DNA from: Leptospira brenneri
GTDB taxonomy: Bacteria > Spirochaetota > Leptospiria > Leptospirales > Leptospiraceae
Direction: 5' to 3'
DNA length: 64,000 nucleotides
Assembly (NCBI RefSeq): GCF_002812125.1
Contig: NZ_NPDQ01000008.1
Span: 124,001-188,000 of the forward strand
Notes under the pieces: generated by a model
Database searches by the model: none
What the model was told of the DNA's origin: nothing
The model's input: only the letters and a program-made list of their open reading frames with translations
Position numbers and translations under genes: made by a program
Shown here: piece after piece, positions 8,045-16,678 of the stretch
Layout: every line of letters begins with the position of its first letter
Numbering within the stretch: position 1 is the stretch's first letter

Positions 8045-8875
8045 ATGTCAGTTTTGGAAAATTTATTATTTTCTTATTTAGCGGCCGTTATATTTACATT
8101 TCTTTTTATGGCTCTTATGTGGTTCTGGGGAAAGTCAAGAGACAACTACGCAGTCATTGATGTGGGTTGGGGACTTGTGATCGCAGGGGTTGCCAGTATC
8201 ATTGTTTGTTTTGGGCAAGGGACTGCGTTTGCTAAGTGGGCCGTTCTCATTCCTGTTTGGATTTGGGCTCTTCGCCTTTCAGGGTTTCTTTACTGGACTC
8301 GGATTCGCACAAACCATCCAGAAGACAAACGTTATGCGGGATTTCGAAAGGACTATGGTGATAAAGTCCACCAGAAAATGTTTACCAATGTTTTTATGTT
8401 ACAAGGATTTTTGGCCCTTTTTCTTTCCTTCCCTTTTTATTTTGCTGCTCAGTGGAAACTTTTCCCGAACTCTGGGATCTTGGGACCTAATGGATATTTG
8501 ATGGTTCTAGTGGGTTGGATTTTGTTTTTTGTAGGAGTGATTGGGGAAACAATCTCTGACCGGGACCTTCATCAGTTTCTATCCGATCCTGGAAACAAAG
8601 GCAAAGTTTGTAACATAGGTCTTTGGAAATGGACAAGACACCCCAACTATTTTTTTGAATGGGTGATTTGGGTTGGGATTGGGGTCATTCCTATCCTTTC
8701 TGCGACAGAGGCAGTCTTTTCACTTTTGACACCTCTCTTTATGTTTCTATTATTGCGATTTGTATCTGGTGTTCCTTTTGCGGAAAAATATTCGCTTTTG
8801 TCAAAGGGTGATGTTTTTCGTGAATATATACGAACCACAAATGCATTTTTCCCTTGGTTCCCAAAACAAAATTAA
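8045..8875 (+). CDS. DUF1295 membrane protein (steroid-reductase-like)
   Basis: 276 residues with six to seven membrane segments. The C-terminal part contains the family signature (GETISDRDLHQFLSDPGNKGKVCNIGLWKWTRHPNYFFEW, about 165-205), where WKWTRHPNYFFEW corresponds to the NADPH-binding region of 3-oxo-5-alpha-steroid-4-dehydrogenase and isoprenylcysteine methyltransferase-like enzymes. DUF1295 proteins often sit beside cyclopropane-fatty-acid synthase homologues, as here. The likely role is reduction of a lipid intermediate in the inner membrane. The ATG is preceded by GGGAGAG at proper spacing. The next gene starts 13 bases after its stop. Confidence 0.85.
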   Translation: MSVLENLLFSYLAAVIFTFLFMALMWFWGKSRDNYAVIDVGWGLVIAGVASIIVCFGQGTAFAKWAVLIPVWIWALRLSGFLYWTRIRTNHPEDKRYAGFRKDYGDKVHQKMFTNVFMLQGFLALFLSFPFYFAAQWKLFPNSGILGPNGYLMVLVGWILFFVGVIGETISDRDLHQFLSDPGNKGKVCNIGLWKWTRHPNYFFEWVIWVGIGVIPILSATEAVFSLLTPLFMFLLLRFVSGVPFAEKYSLLSKGDVFREYIRTTNAFFPWFPKQN

Positions 8876-8888
8876 TAAAGGATAAAAC

Positions 8889-9959
8889 ATGAATTTTACG
8901 GATCCTTCCCAAAAAGAAGAGGGCTCTTCTTTTAGCATCAACTCACTTTTAGAAAAGGATATTTTCCCAGATTGGCTCATTCGTTTTCGTATCCGCCAAC
9001 TTTTAAACCTTCGGATCAAACAAGAACGGAAAGAAAATACTACGTCCCAGCTCCAACACAAAATGAATTATGTGAATGAGTTAAAAAAATCCCCCATAGC
9101 CGTACATACAGATGCTGCCAATGAACAACACTACGAAGTTCCGAGTGATTTTTTTACTTATGTGATGGGTCCGAGTATGAAATACTCATCTGGATATTGG
9201 CAAAGTTTAGATACTAGTTTTGCTGAGTCCGAAGAAGATATGTTACGGATCACAGTGGAGCGTGCAGAGATCAAAAATGGAATGAAGGTATTGGACCTCG
9301 GATGTGGATGGGGGAGTATTTCTCTTTATATTGCAGAAAAATTTCCTAAGTGCAAAGTTACAGGTGTTTCTAATTCCCGAACTCAAAAAGAGTTTATCGA
9401 CAAACGTGCTAAAGAACGTGGTTTAAAAAACTTAACCATCATCACAAAGGATATGAACGATTTTACTACTAAAGACAAGTTTGATCGGATTGTATCTGTA
9501 GAGATGTTGGAACATATGAAAAATTATGAGAAACTTTTTGAAAAACTATCTAAGTTTCTTGTCGCTGATGGAAAGTTTTTTGTGCATATCTTCACTCATA
9601 AAGAGTTTGCTTACCCTTTCGAAGTCATTGATGAAACGGACTGGATGGCGAAGTATTTTTTTACTGGTGGGCAAATGCCCTCGAACGATTTATTTTTATA
9701 TTTCCAAAAAGATTTTCTCATTGAAAACCACTGGATTGTGAATGGGACTCACTATGCGAGAACAAGCGAAGCTTGGTATGATAATTTAACCCAAAACAAG
9801 GATAAACTAATGCCTATCCTTGCGAGTACTTACGGCGAAAAAGAAAAAACCAAATGGTTTGTGTATTGGAAAGTTTTCTTTCTCGCCTGTGCTGAGTTAT
9901 GGGGTTATCGAAACGGAGAAGAGTGGTTTGTGAGCCACTACTTGTTTCGAAAACGCTGA
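8889..9959 (+). CDS. Cyclopropane-fatty-acyl-phospholipid synthase-like methyltransferase
   Basis: 356 residues. The SAM-binding core is clear: HYEVPSDFFTYVMGPSMKYSSGYW (about 78-100) is the substrate-side motif of the CFA/mycolic-acid synthase family, followed by VLDLGCGWGSISLYIAEKFP (about 130-150) and VSVEMLEHMKNYE (about 203-215). It lacks the N-terminal lipid-binding domain of E. coli Cfa and instead starts with about 60 polar residues, as in shorter relatives. It should transfer a methyl or methylene group from SAM to an unsaturated lipid or a small amine. It is the last gene of the SDR-DUF1295-CFA set. Its 3' end overlaps that of the convergent helicase gene by 22 bases. Confidence 0.85.
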   Translation: MNFTDPSQKEEGSSFSINSLLEKDIFPDWLIRFRIRQLLNLRIKQERKENTTSQLQHKMNYVNELKKSPIAVHTDAANEQHYEVPSDFFTYVMGPSMKYSSGYWQSLDTSFAESEEDMLRITVERAEIKNGMKVLDLGCGWGSISLYIAEKFPKCKVTGVSNSRTQKEFIDKRAKERGLKNLTIITKDMNDFTTKDKFDRIVSVEMLEHMKNYEKLFEKLSKFLVADGKFFVHIFTHKEFAYPFEVIDETDWMAKYFFTGGQMPSNDLFLYFQKDFLIENHWIVNGTHYARTSEAWYDNLTQNKDKLMPILASTYGEKEKTKWFVYWKVFFLACAELWGYRNGEEWFVSHYLFRKR

Positions 9960-11518
9960 GTTTTTTTTCCAGCCGTCTTTACGTAAACTCCACCTTCTTT
10001 TTTAGAAGAGGGTGCACCACTGCGTCGACTATCTCCACCGCGTTCGCCACGATCACTACGTTCTCCGCGTTCGCTTCTTTCGCTATTGGATCTTCCTCCA
10101 CGATAACCACCGCGACCACCACCAGATCCGCCATCATCCCGACGACGTCTTCCTGATCCGCCACCGCCTGGAGGAGTTTCGCTCCATTCAGAAGGTGATT
10201 TCCCAATTTTTTCTGGTCCAGAAATTTTGGTTTTATCAAGCATATTAGAAAGTAGTTTGAGAGCCACAGAACGTTTGTCGTCTAACTTTAAAAGTTTTTC
10301 GAGAACTTCTTCTGCATCAGCATGTACTTCTGTTTCTACAACTTTGTTTAAGAAGTCTTCTTCTCTTCTGGCAAGTACTTCCTTTTTTGTTGGAAGGGCA
10401 GCTATGCTCAGATTCATACCCGATGTACCTTTGAGTCTAAGGAGGGCACGAGATTCTCTTGTGGTAACAAGAGTCACAGCTTTACCTGACTTTCCAGCAC
10501 GGCCGGTACGACCAATTCTATGTGTATAACTTTCGCTATCAAAAGGTAGGTGGTAGTTGATCACAAGAGACAAATCTTTTACATCAAGACCGCGAGCCGC
10601 AACGTCAGTTGCAACAAGGATCTTCACTCGACCATCGTGTAAACTTTTTAGAACTTGTTCTCTTTGTTTTTGGTTTAGGTCACCGTGGAGAGCTTCCACA
10701 GGATATCCTTTGAATCCAAGAGTTGCTTTTAAATCATCAGCTTCTTTTTTTGTTTTTGTGAAGATGATTGCCTTATATGGATTTTCATAATCCAAAATAC
10801 GGACAACAGCGATTTCGCGTTCTACTTCATCAATTACGTAGTACACTTGTTCAATGTTTTTAGAAGATTTTTCTGTAGGAGCAATCTTTACATGAGCAGG
10901 ATGCGTTTGGTACTTACTTGCCAACTTCTTGATCGGCTCCGGCATGGTTGCGGAGAAAAGTAAAGTTTGTCTTTTGGTTGGTAGTAGATTGAAGATGGAT
11001 TCAATATCATCCATAAAACCCATATCGAGCATTTCATCTGCTTCATCCAAAATCACCATAGAAGGTTTGAAGTTTTTTAGTTCTTTTCCTTTGAGAAGGT
11101 CTAGAAGTCTTCCTGGTGTTGCAACGGCAACTTGGGCACCTTTGGCCACTTGTGTGATTTGTTTAGAATAGGAACTTCCACCGTAAATAGTGGTGGTTTT
11201 GATTCCTAAATGTTTTCCCAGTTTATACAATTCATCAGATACTTGTAACGCGAGTTCACGAGTGGGAGTGAGGACAAGTACTTGCATGCCATCATTCACA
11301 TTGATTCGGTTCAAACAGGGGAGTCCGTAAGCTGCAGTTTTTCCGGTACCGGTCTGCGCTTGTGCGATTAAATCTTTTCCTTCCAATACGAGCGGAATCG
11401 CTTGTTTTTGGATAGGGCTTGGGGATTCGAAGCCTGCTTCAGTGATTCCTTGTAGTATTTCAGGACGTAATCCGAAGGATTGGAAGTCATTTCCAGCTTC
11501 GGTTTCATTCTTAGTCAT
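9938..11518 (-). CDS. DEAD-box RNA helicase with RGG-rich tail
   Basis: 526 residues from the ATG at 11518 (MTKNETEAGN). The frame opens at a TTG five codons earlier, which I reject. All helicase motifs are present: Q motif (FGLRPEILQGI...SPIQKQAIP), I AQTGTGKT, Ia PTRELALQ, Ib TPGRLLDLL, II DEAD, III SAT, V ATDVAARGLD and VI HRIGRTGRAG. After the two RecA-like domains (about 20-370) comes a linker and a basic Gly/Arg/Ser tail (about 455-515, many RGG and ERS units) of the sort that binds RNA non-specifically. It is probably a cold-adaptation, ribosome-assembly or mRNA-decay helicase of the RhlE/CsdA type. The exact subfamily is not certain. Confidence 0.93.
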   Translation of the reverse strand: MTKNETEAGNDFQSFGLRPEILQGITEAGFESPSPIQKQAIPLVLEGKDLIAQAQTGTGKTAAYGLPCLNRINVNDGMQVLVLTPTRELALQVSDELYKLGKHLGIKTTTIYGGSSYSKQITQVAKGAQVAVATPGRLLDLLKGKELKNFKPSMVILDEADEMLDMGFMDDIESIFNLLPTKRQTLLFSATMPEPIKKLASKYQTHPAHVKIAPTEKSSKNIEQVYYVIDEVEREIAVVRILDYENPYKAIIFTKTKKEADDLKATLGFKGYPVEALHGDLNQKQREQVLKSLHDGRVKILVATDVAARGLDVKDLSLVINYHLPFDSESYTHRIGRTGRAGKSGKAVTLVTTRESRALLRLKGTSGMNLSIAALPTKKEVLARREEDFLNKVVETEVHADAEEVLEKLLKLDDKRSVALKLLSNMLDKTKISGPEKIGKSPSEWSETPPGGGGSGRRRRDDGGSGGGRGGYRGGRSNSERSERGERSDRGERGGDSRRSGAPSSKKEGGVYVKTAGKKTQRFRNK

Positions 11519-11577
11519 GGAAATAGGATACAATAAAAAAATGGCCTAAAAAAGAAAGGGAAAAATATCAGAATGGC

Positions 11578-13260
11578 CTAGGGTCTCCTGTCCGCAATTT
11601 CCTTTAGGTGGAGGTAAAGATCCTCTTTTAGATAGGGTTTGGGCATAAAGTACTCAAATCCCGAGGCAAGGATATGGTTTTTTTCCTCGGGCATACAGAG
11701 CCCAGTGCAGGCAAAGAGAACGGGGCGGTCGGGTTTTCCCTCCAATCCTTTGGCAATTTCGGTTCCATGTTTCCCTGGCATCTCAATGTCGAGAAAGGCT
11801 ATGTCAAAATTGGATTCGTTTAAAATCTTTTCTGTATCAACTCCGTTACTTGATTCTACAATTTCAAAATGAAGGGGTTTTAAATAACTCTTCAAAACTT
11901 TTCGATTGAGTTCATTATCATCAGCAATCAGAACTCGTTGCGGTTTAGAAAATGTAGGAAATTTGGATTTATGTTTCCTTTCTTTTTCCAATTTTTCTGA
12001 ACTTACTTCTTCTGATTTCCAAAGAATAGGGATCTTTACTTTGAATGTAGATCCTTGTCCTAAGGCTGATTCAACATTGACTTCTCCTTTCATTTCTTCT
12101 AACGAAAGTTTTACGATCGAAAGCCCAAGGCCAGAACCAGAAATAACACAACCTTCGGGAACAAATTCATTGTATTTTTGAAAGAGTCGGTCTTTCACTT
12201 CAGGGGAAATTCCTGGTCCCGTGTCTTTAATTTCTATATGTAAAATACCTTTGTCTTCTGTTGTATTTTCTAGATGAACAGAAAAGGTAACATTCCCTTT
12301 GTTTGTAAACTTCACAGCGTTTGCCGTTAGATTCCAAAATACTTTTTCTATTTTTCTTTTGTCGGAATAAACAAAGACATTTTGATTTACCTTGTTATGA
12401 AGAATAAAATCTATTTTTTTTCGTTTGGTTTCCGCCGTAAAAAAGGAATCTAAGATATGTAAACATTGATGGAGTTCGAACCATTCATTTTTTAATACGC
12501 TGCCATTCTCTTCCAATCTGGAAATCTCGATGGTATCATTCACTAGATGTAAAATTACTTCTCCAGCATTTCTAACATGATCCACATAACTAAGAACAGA
12601 TGGATGTAATTCTATTTCGCGAATCATTTCAGACATCCCAAGAAGTGAGTTTAATGGATTTCGGATGTCGTGACTGATGGCCGCAATAAAGTCCCTTTTG
12701 GCCGCTGTGGCTTTTTCTGCAGACCGTTTTTCGATGCCTAAACGTTCGTTTGCATTCCGCATTTGTAACAAACGAATGGTTTGTTTGCCAAGTAAATGGA
12801 GCATTTGCATTTGGTCGTTCGTTAACTCTCTTGGTTTGTTATCGATGACGCAGAGTGTTCCTAATTTGATTTGGTCGTCCAAAGCCAAAGGGAAACCTGC
12901 ATAAAAAATAACGTTAGGAGCTTCATCAACCAATGGATTGTTTTTAAATCGAATGTCTTCTTTCGCATTGGGGACAACAAAAAGTCCCTCTCCCAAAATG
13001 GCATGGGCACAAAAGGCGAGGGACCTTGGGGTTTCGCGGGCATTGAGGCCGTGGTGGGATTTGAACCATTGCCTGGATTCATCTACCAAACTGACAAGGG
13101 AGATGGGGACATTGCAGATCATAGATGCCAGCTTTGTCACTTCATCGAACATTTCCTCTTCTGGAGTGTCGAGGATTTCCAGGCTTTTTAAAGCGGGAAG
13201 ACGTGCTGTCTCATTTTTTGGTAAAGGTGCAATGAGCATACGAAATTTAGACGAAATCAT
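11578..13260 (-). CDS. Hybrid histidine kinase (GAF-HisKA-HATPase-REC)
   Basis: 560 residues, soluble. An N-terminal GAF domain (about 25-170; pattern LPALKSLEILDTPEEEMFDEVT, then FCAHAIL) is followed by HisKA with the phospho-histidine in ISHDIRNPLNSLLGMSE (about residue 200), an HATPase domain with N box NLTANAVKFTN and G boxes DTGPGISPEV and GSGLGLSIVK, and a C-terminal receiver domain (about 430-555; acidic pair in IADDNE, phospho-Asp in AFLDIEMPGKHG). It would autophosphorylate in response to a small cytoplasmic signal and pass phosphate to its own receiver. No output regulator is adjacent. The ATG has GAGGAAA just upstream. It precedes the helicase gene in the same direction by about 60 bases. 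Confidence 0.93.
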   Translation of the reverse strand: MISSKFRMLIAPLPKNETARLPALKSLEILDTPEEEMFDEVTKLASMICNVPISLVSLVDESRQWFKSHHGLNARETPRSLAFCAHAILGEGLFVVPNAKEDIRFKNNPLVDEAPNVIFYAGFPLALDDQIKLGTLCVIDNKPRELTNDQMQMLHLLGKQTIRLLQMRNANERLGIEKRSAEKATAAKRDFIAAISHDIRNPLNSLLGMSEMIREIELHPSVLSYVDHVRNAGEVILHLVNDTIEISRLEENGSVLKNEWFELHQCLHILDSFFTAETKRKKIDFILHNKVNQNVFVYSDKRKIEKVFWNLTANAVKFTNKGNVTFSVHLENTTEDKGILHIEIKDTGPGISPEVKDRLFQKYNEFVPEGCVISGSGLGLSIVKLSLEEMKGEVNVESALGQGSTFKVKIPILWKSEEVSSEKLEKERKHKSKFPTFSKPQRVLIADDNELNRKVLKSYLKPLHFEIVESSNGVDTEKILNESNFDIAFLDIEMPGKHGTEIAKGLEGKPDRPVLFACTGLCMPEEKNHILASGFEYFMPKPYLKEDLYLHLKEIADRRP

Positions 13261-13309
13261 TTTCCTCTAAAGGAAAGTAAAATTTCTATTTTTCCTCAGT
13301 CTAAAACCT

Positions 13310-13840
13310 ATGAACCGTTCTCTTAAAGTGCTATTCGCTTCTATCCATTTGGTGTTCGGATTATTCCTGATTACCTCTTGTATGGAGACTGCCTCTCCTA
13401 CGCCAAAAAAACCAGAGAATCCAGAACTTAAGAAAAAACTCACAGACTTACAATATAGAGTCACTCAAGAAGAGGAAACAGAACCGCCTTTTCGAAATGA
13501 ATATTGGGACAACCATAGAGAGGGGATTTATGTGGACATTGTCTCGAAAGAGCCTTTGTTCAGTTCCAAAGATAAGTTTGAGTCAGGGACAGGTTGGCCT
13601 AGTTTTACAAAACCACTGGTAACAGAAAACGTAATCGAGATTACGGACAATTCCTATGGGATGGTTCGGACAGAGGTTCGTTCTAAAAAAGCAAACTCGC
13701 ATTTGGGGCATGTTTTTGATGATGGGCCAATGCCAACTAACAAGAGATACTGTATGAATTCTGCTTCTATGGAGTTTATACCAAAAGCAGATTTAAAAAA
13801 GAGAGGTTACGAATCTTTTCTTTCTGAATTTGCAGAATGA
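13310..13840 (+). CDS. msrB: Lipoprotein peptide-methionine (R)-S-oxide reductase
   Basis: 176 residues. The N-terminus is a lipoprotein signal (LFLITSC, lipidated Cys at residue 24), so the enzyme should be exported and membrane-anchored. The catalytic domain (about 45-170) has [44 protein letters not shown] and the catalytic [11 protein letters not shown] motif. MsrB reduces the R form of methionine sulfoxide in proteins. The two CxxC zinc sites of many MsrBs are absent (for example VDIVSK where VCVVCG is usual), so this is a zinc-free form. The role is probably repair of oxidised envelope proteins. Divergent from the hybrid kinase gene, with 49 bases between. Confidence 0.92.
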   Translation: MNRSLKVLFASIHLVFGLFLITSCMETASPTPKKPENPELKKKLTDLQYRVTQEEETEPPFRNEYWDNHREGIYVDIVSKEPLFSSKDKFESGTGWPSFTKPLVTENVIEITDNSYGMVRTEVRSKKANSHLGHVFDDGPMPTNKRYCMNSASMEFIPKADLKKRGYESFLSEFAE

Positions 13841-13857
13841 ATATAAAATACAAACCA

Positions 13858-13882
13858 TCCATTCACTGAATGGAAAAATTTT
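13858..13882 (+). terminator. Candidate terminator after msrB
   Basis: TCCATTC (13858-13864) and GAATGGA (13868-13874) form a perfect 7-bp stem around the loop ACT, followed by AAAATTTT. The tract is short, so it may serve weakly in either direction between the convergent msrB and nucleotidyltransferase genes. Confidence 0.4.
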
Positions 13883-13924
13883 ACTGGAAAAGTTGGAACC
13901 TCTGTAAAGAACCTTAAAAATTTT

Positions 13925-14710
13925 TTAAGCCCAAAGGTTCATCATAAACTCTTCATCATTACGGAGAGAAATGAGTTTGTATTTGGTCTCGTGAATGTCT
14001 TCTCTAGAAACTTCTCGTTTCCAACGGACATCTGTTTTCAGTTTACGAACTCGAGTTTGTAATTCCACTAGCTCCCAAACAGAATCTTCCATTTCCTTTC
14101 TGTAAAGATTGGTAAAAAGTGGAGCCACTTGGTCAGGGGTGTCCATTTTTAAAAGTTCTACATGAGTTAGGTCGTGAATATTTTGCAAAGCCCAAATATG
14201 TAAAGTGAGAGTGGTGATCCTCTCTAGTTGAGAGATTTCATCTTTAATATTTCTAGTGACTTGTTGTTTGAAAAAACGAATGCGTTTTTCTAAATACGCG
14301 ATGAGATCAGACTTTGGAATTTCTCTTTGTTTCCATTTTTCCCAATCGGTTTTTAAATCTTCAAAAAGTCCTTCTCCATAAAATACGGATGAGGCTTCCA
14401 TAAGTTGGATGCTACCTGGTTCCGAAATTTTTAATCTATGTCTAAGGGAATCCGCATCCCCGGCAATCATATTCACCGGAGCCACATCCTCTAGCTTTTG
14501 TAAGGCGCGAGAAATGGAATCGATGAATTGAGATTTCATTTGGTCAGTGGAGTGCGCTACCAAATAAAAATTAAGATCGGACTCTTCATGGAAATCTCCT
14601 CTTTCACGGGATCCATAAAAAAGAATTTGGTAGGGTTTCGTTGACGGGATGATTTCTAATTCATCCAAAACTTGTGCATATAGGTTAGGGTTTAGTGCTT
14701 CAAATTCCAT
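13925..14710 (-). CDS. Nucleotidyltransferase-domain protein, possibly degenerate
   Basis: 261 residues. An N-terminal nucleotidyltransferase fold of the MNT/kanamycin type is suggested by FYGSRERGDFHEESDLNFYLVAHS (about 31-55), where the usual metal-binding pattern is GSxxxGxxxxxSDxD. Here the second Asp is replaced by Asn (SDLN), so catalysis may be lost. The C-terminal half (about 125-255) is helical and charged, like HEPN/DUF-type partners or an aminoglycoside-adenylyltransferase C-domain. The start is 4 bases from the stop of the small gene upstream, so both are in one transcript. It could be a regulator-like or substrate-modifying protein. Substrate unknown. Confidence 0.65.
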   Translation of the reverse strand: MEFEALNPNLYAQVLDELEIIPSTKPYQILFYGSRERGDFHEESDLNFYLVAHSTDQMKSQFIDSISRALQKLEDVAPVNMIAGDADSLRHRLKISEPGSIQLMEASSVFYGEGLFEDLKTDWEKWKQREIPKSDLIAYLEKRIRFFKQQVTRNIKDEISQLERITTLTLHIWALQNIHDLTHVELLKMDTPDQVAPLFTNLYRKEMEDSVWELVELQTRVRKLKTDVRWKREVSREDIHETKYKLISLRNDEEFMMNLWA

Positions 14711-14713
14711 GGT

Positions 14714-14920
14714 TCATTCAAAGTATAATTTCATTCGGGATAGATTTTCTAAAATAGCTTTGAAGGCACGATCACGTTCTTCATTGCCTGGGAAAGGGAG
14801 GGACTTTACATTATTGAGATCTTGGTAAATGATTTCAATGGAAGGTTGGTTGGGATTTTTTTTGATGGAGGCAATGTAATCCAAATTGATAACTTCCGAT
14901 TCACCTAATTTCAACCACAT
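14714..14920 (-). CDS. Hypothetical protein, 68 residues
   Basis: The ATG at 14920 (MWLKLGESEVINLDYI) is chosen because AGGAG lies 8 bases upstream; the alternative TTG at 14935 falls on that ribosome site itself. The sequence reads as a small PH-like beta protein (ESEVINLDYIASIKKNPNQPSIEIIYQDL, then a C-terminal helix RDRAFKAILENLSRM), similar in style to small proteins that report a residue-level switch, but I cannot name a family. It precedes the nucleotidyltransferase-like gene by 3 bases and is probably co-expressed with it. Confidence 0.65.
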   Translation of the reverse strand: MWLKLGESEVINLDYIASIKKNPNQPSIEIIYQDLNNVKSLPFPGNEERDRAFKAILENLSRMKLYFE

Positions 14921-15007
14921 AGAATTTCTCCTCAAAGCCTAACTGCCTCTATCAATTTGCCTAATCTTTTTTTCTAAAAAATCAGGCTTTGCGGAAAATC
15001 CCGGTAC

Positions 15008-15568
15008 CTAGTAAAGATCTAGGGACTGGAGCACCATCTGGTGGAGGGCATTCGCCAATTCTTTGGAACTGGTGGAGTTTGGTACAATGGTCTCAAAAAC
15101 GAGTAAAAACCCATTGTGGATCCCTTCCCAACGAGCATAGAGCTGGGAATCTGGATGGGTAAAGACAAGAACACTGCATTTTTTCGATCCCCAAACGAAG
15201 TAGGATACGTCTGGATTTTGGACTTCATTTTTGTAATAATAGGGGAACTGGGATTGGTTTTCCCGGTCTGTGGAGGAGAGTCGTAACCATTGGATTTTCC
15301 CCGTTGGTTCCAGGCGGATTTCATAACTATTCCCTGTTCCAAAAATAGAACTCGATTTTAGGAGGTCAAAGTTTTCTTTCGCCACCCAAACTGCATGGTA
15401 AGTAAGGCGTAGTTCTTTTGTTAGGTTGGATTTTTTGGGATCCGGTGTTTGTACCAAAAGAGGAGTTTTCTCTTTTGTTTCTAATCTACTTTCTTTTCCC
15501 GATTGGCAAGTGATACTTCCCATTAGGAAAAGAATCAAAAGGATATTAATGACCGACTTCATATTCAT
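15008..15568 (-). CDS. Lipoprotein of unknown function
   Basis: 186 residues (or 184 from the internal ATG). The N-terminus is a lipoprotein signal (INILLILFLMGSITC), so the mature protein would be lipidated at Cys 21 or so and then begins QSGKESRLE. The mature region is beta-rich with several aromatic residues (YHAVWVAKENFDLL, YFVWGSKKCSVLVFTHPDSQLYARWEG) and has no recognisable enzyme motif. Its start overlaps the end of epmB by 23 bases, so the genes are translationally linked, although no functional link is evident. Confidence 0.7.
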   Translation of the reverse strand: MNMKSVINILLILFLMGSITCQSGKESRLETKEKTPLLVQTPDPKKSNLTKELRLTYHAVWVAKENFDLLKSSSIFGTGNSYEIRLEPTGKIQWLRLSSTDRENQSQFPYYYKNEVQNPDVSYFVWGSKKCSVLVFTHPDSQLYARWEGIHNGFLLVFETIVPNSTSSKELANALHQMVLQSLDLY

Positions 15569-16610
15569 CTCCTAAATAATTTTGGAAAAGGTATCCGTTT
15601 TCTGTTTTCTTTTGTAAATAGTCAGGTGAAAGAAGCACTTTCCCTCCACCACCCGTTAGGTCCTTTACATAATTCGGGATTGTGATTCCCGAATGATAAC
15701 CTCTGAGTTTGCGATAGATTTCAATCCCTCGTTCCATCGGCACAACAAAATCAGAACTTCCAAACACCTCGTCACATTGGTGGAGGTAATAAGGTTTGAT
15801 CCCAATCGATATCAGTTTGTAGTTCAGCTCTGATAAAATTTTTGCATCATCATTGATCCCGGAAAGTAAAACGGACTGGTTAAAAATAGAGATATGCCCT
15901 GTTTTGATCATTCGCATAACATACATTTTAGTCTCTTCTGAAATTTCATTCGGATGGTTGAAATGAGTGACCATATACAAAGGGAAATGTTTGGCAAAAA
16001 CTTCATTTAAAGATTCTGTGAGTCGCATAGGCATGGTCACGGGGTGACGTGTATGAATCCGCACCTGGTTGAGATGGGGGATGGATTTTAATTCCCCTAA
16101 AAGATAATCTAAAGAAGAATCAGAAAGTGTGAGTGGGTCCCCCCCAGACAAAATAATTTCTCGAAGTTCTGTATGGGAGCGGAAGTATTCCAGAGCCTTT
16201 TCCCATTCGTTACGGTTGGGTGTTTCTTCCGGGTCTGATACCTTTCTTTTTCTCGTACAAAACCGGCAGTACACGGCACATACATGAGAAATATACCAAA
16301 TCGCGCGGTCAGGGTAACGGTGGGTCACTCCTTTCACTGGCATATACCGTTCTTCGGCAAGAGGGTCTTCTACTTCATTCGGAGTTTTTTTCAGCTCTCC
16401 GGATCTGGGGATGATTTGTTTTCGGATCGGACAGTTTGGATTGTCTTTGTCGATCCGTTCCAAATAATAGGGAGTGACGGCAAAACTAAATTCTTCCAAT
16501 GCAGGTGCAAAACTTACCCTCTCTTCTTCCGTAAGAATCAGTTTTTCTACCAAATCCTCGTAAGTAGTGATTCGGTTTTGTAATTGCCATTTCCAATCCG
16601 ACCAGGTCAT
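15546..16610 (-). CDS. epmB: KamA-family lysine 2,3-aminomutase-like protein (EpmB)
   Basis: 354 residues. A radical-SAM enzyme with the 4Fe-4S motif CAVYCRFC (C111, C115, C118) and the downstream PLP-binding region DLTGGGGKVLL near residue 320. The length and lack of the extra C-terminal domain of catabolic lysine 2,3-aminomutase fit EpmB (about 342 residues in E. coli), which converts (S)-alpha-lysine to (R)-beta-lysine for EF-P modification. It is divergent from efp, with the starts 69 bases apart, and epmA lies at 1661-2632. Other KamA-type enzymes exist, so the assignment depends on this context. Confidence 0.9.
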   Translation of the reverse strand: MTWSDWKWQLQNRITTYEDLVEKLILTEEERVSFAPALEEFSFAVTPYYLERIDKDNPNCPIRKQIIPRSGELKKTPNEVEDPLAEERYMPVKGVTHRYPDRAIWYISHVCAVYCRFCTRKRKVSDPEETPNRNEWEKALEYFRSHTELREIILSGGDPLTLSDSSLDYLLGELKSIPHLNQVRIHTRHPVTMPMRLTESLNEVFAKHFPLYMVTHFNHPNEISEETKMYVMRMIKTGHISIFNQSVLLSGINDDAKILSELNYKLISIGIKPYYLHQCDEVFGSSDFVVPMERGIEIYRKLRGYHSGITIPNYVKDLTGGGGKVLLSPDYLQKKTENGYLFQNYLGDEYEVGH

Positions 16611-16630
16611 CGCTTATGACCATACTTCGG

Positions 16631-16659
16631 TTGACACATGGCCAAGTCCCTCGGATTTT
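16631..16659 (+). promoter_or_regulatory. Candidate efp promoter
   Basis: A perfect TTGACA at 16631-16636 stands 17 bases before GATTTT (16654-16659), which is a weak -10. The distance to the ATG at 16679 fits a short leader. It lies in the intergenic region shared with the divergent epmB. Confidence 0.35.
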
Positions 16660-16678
16660 GTTAACGAGTAACGAAATT

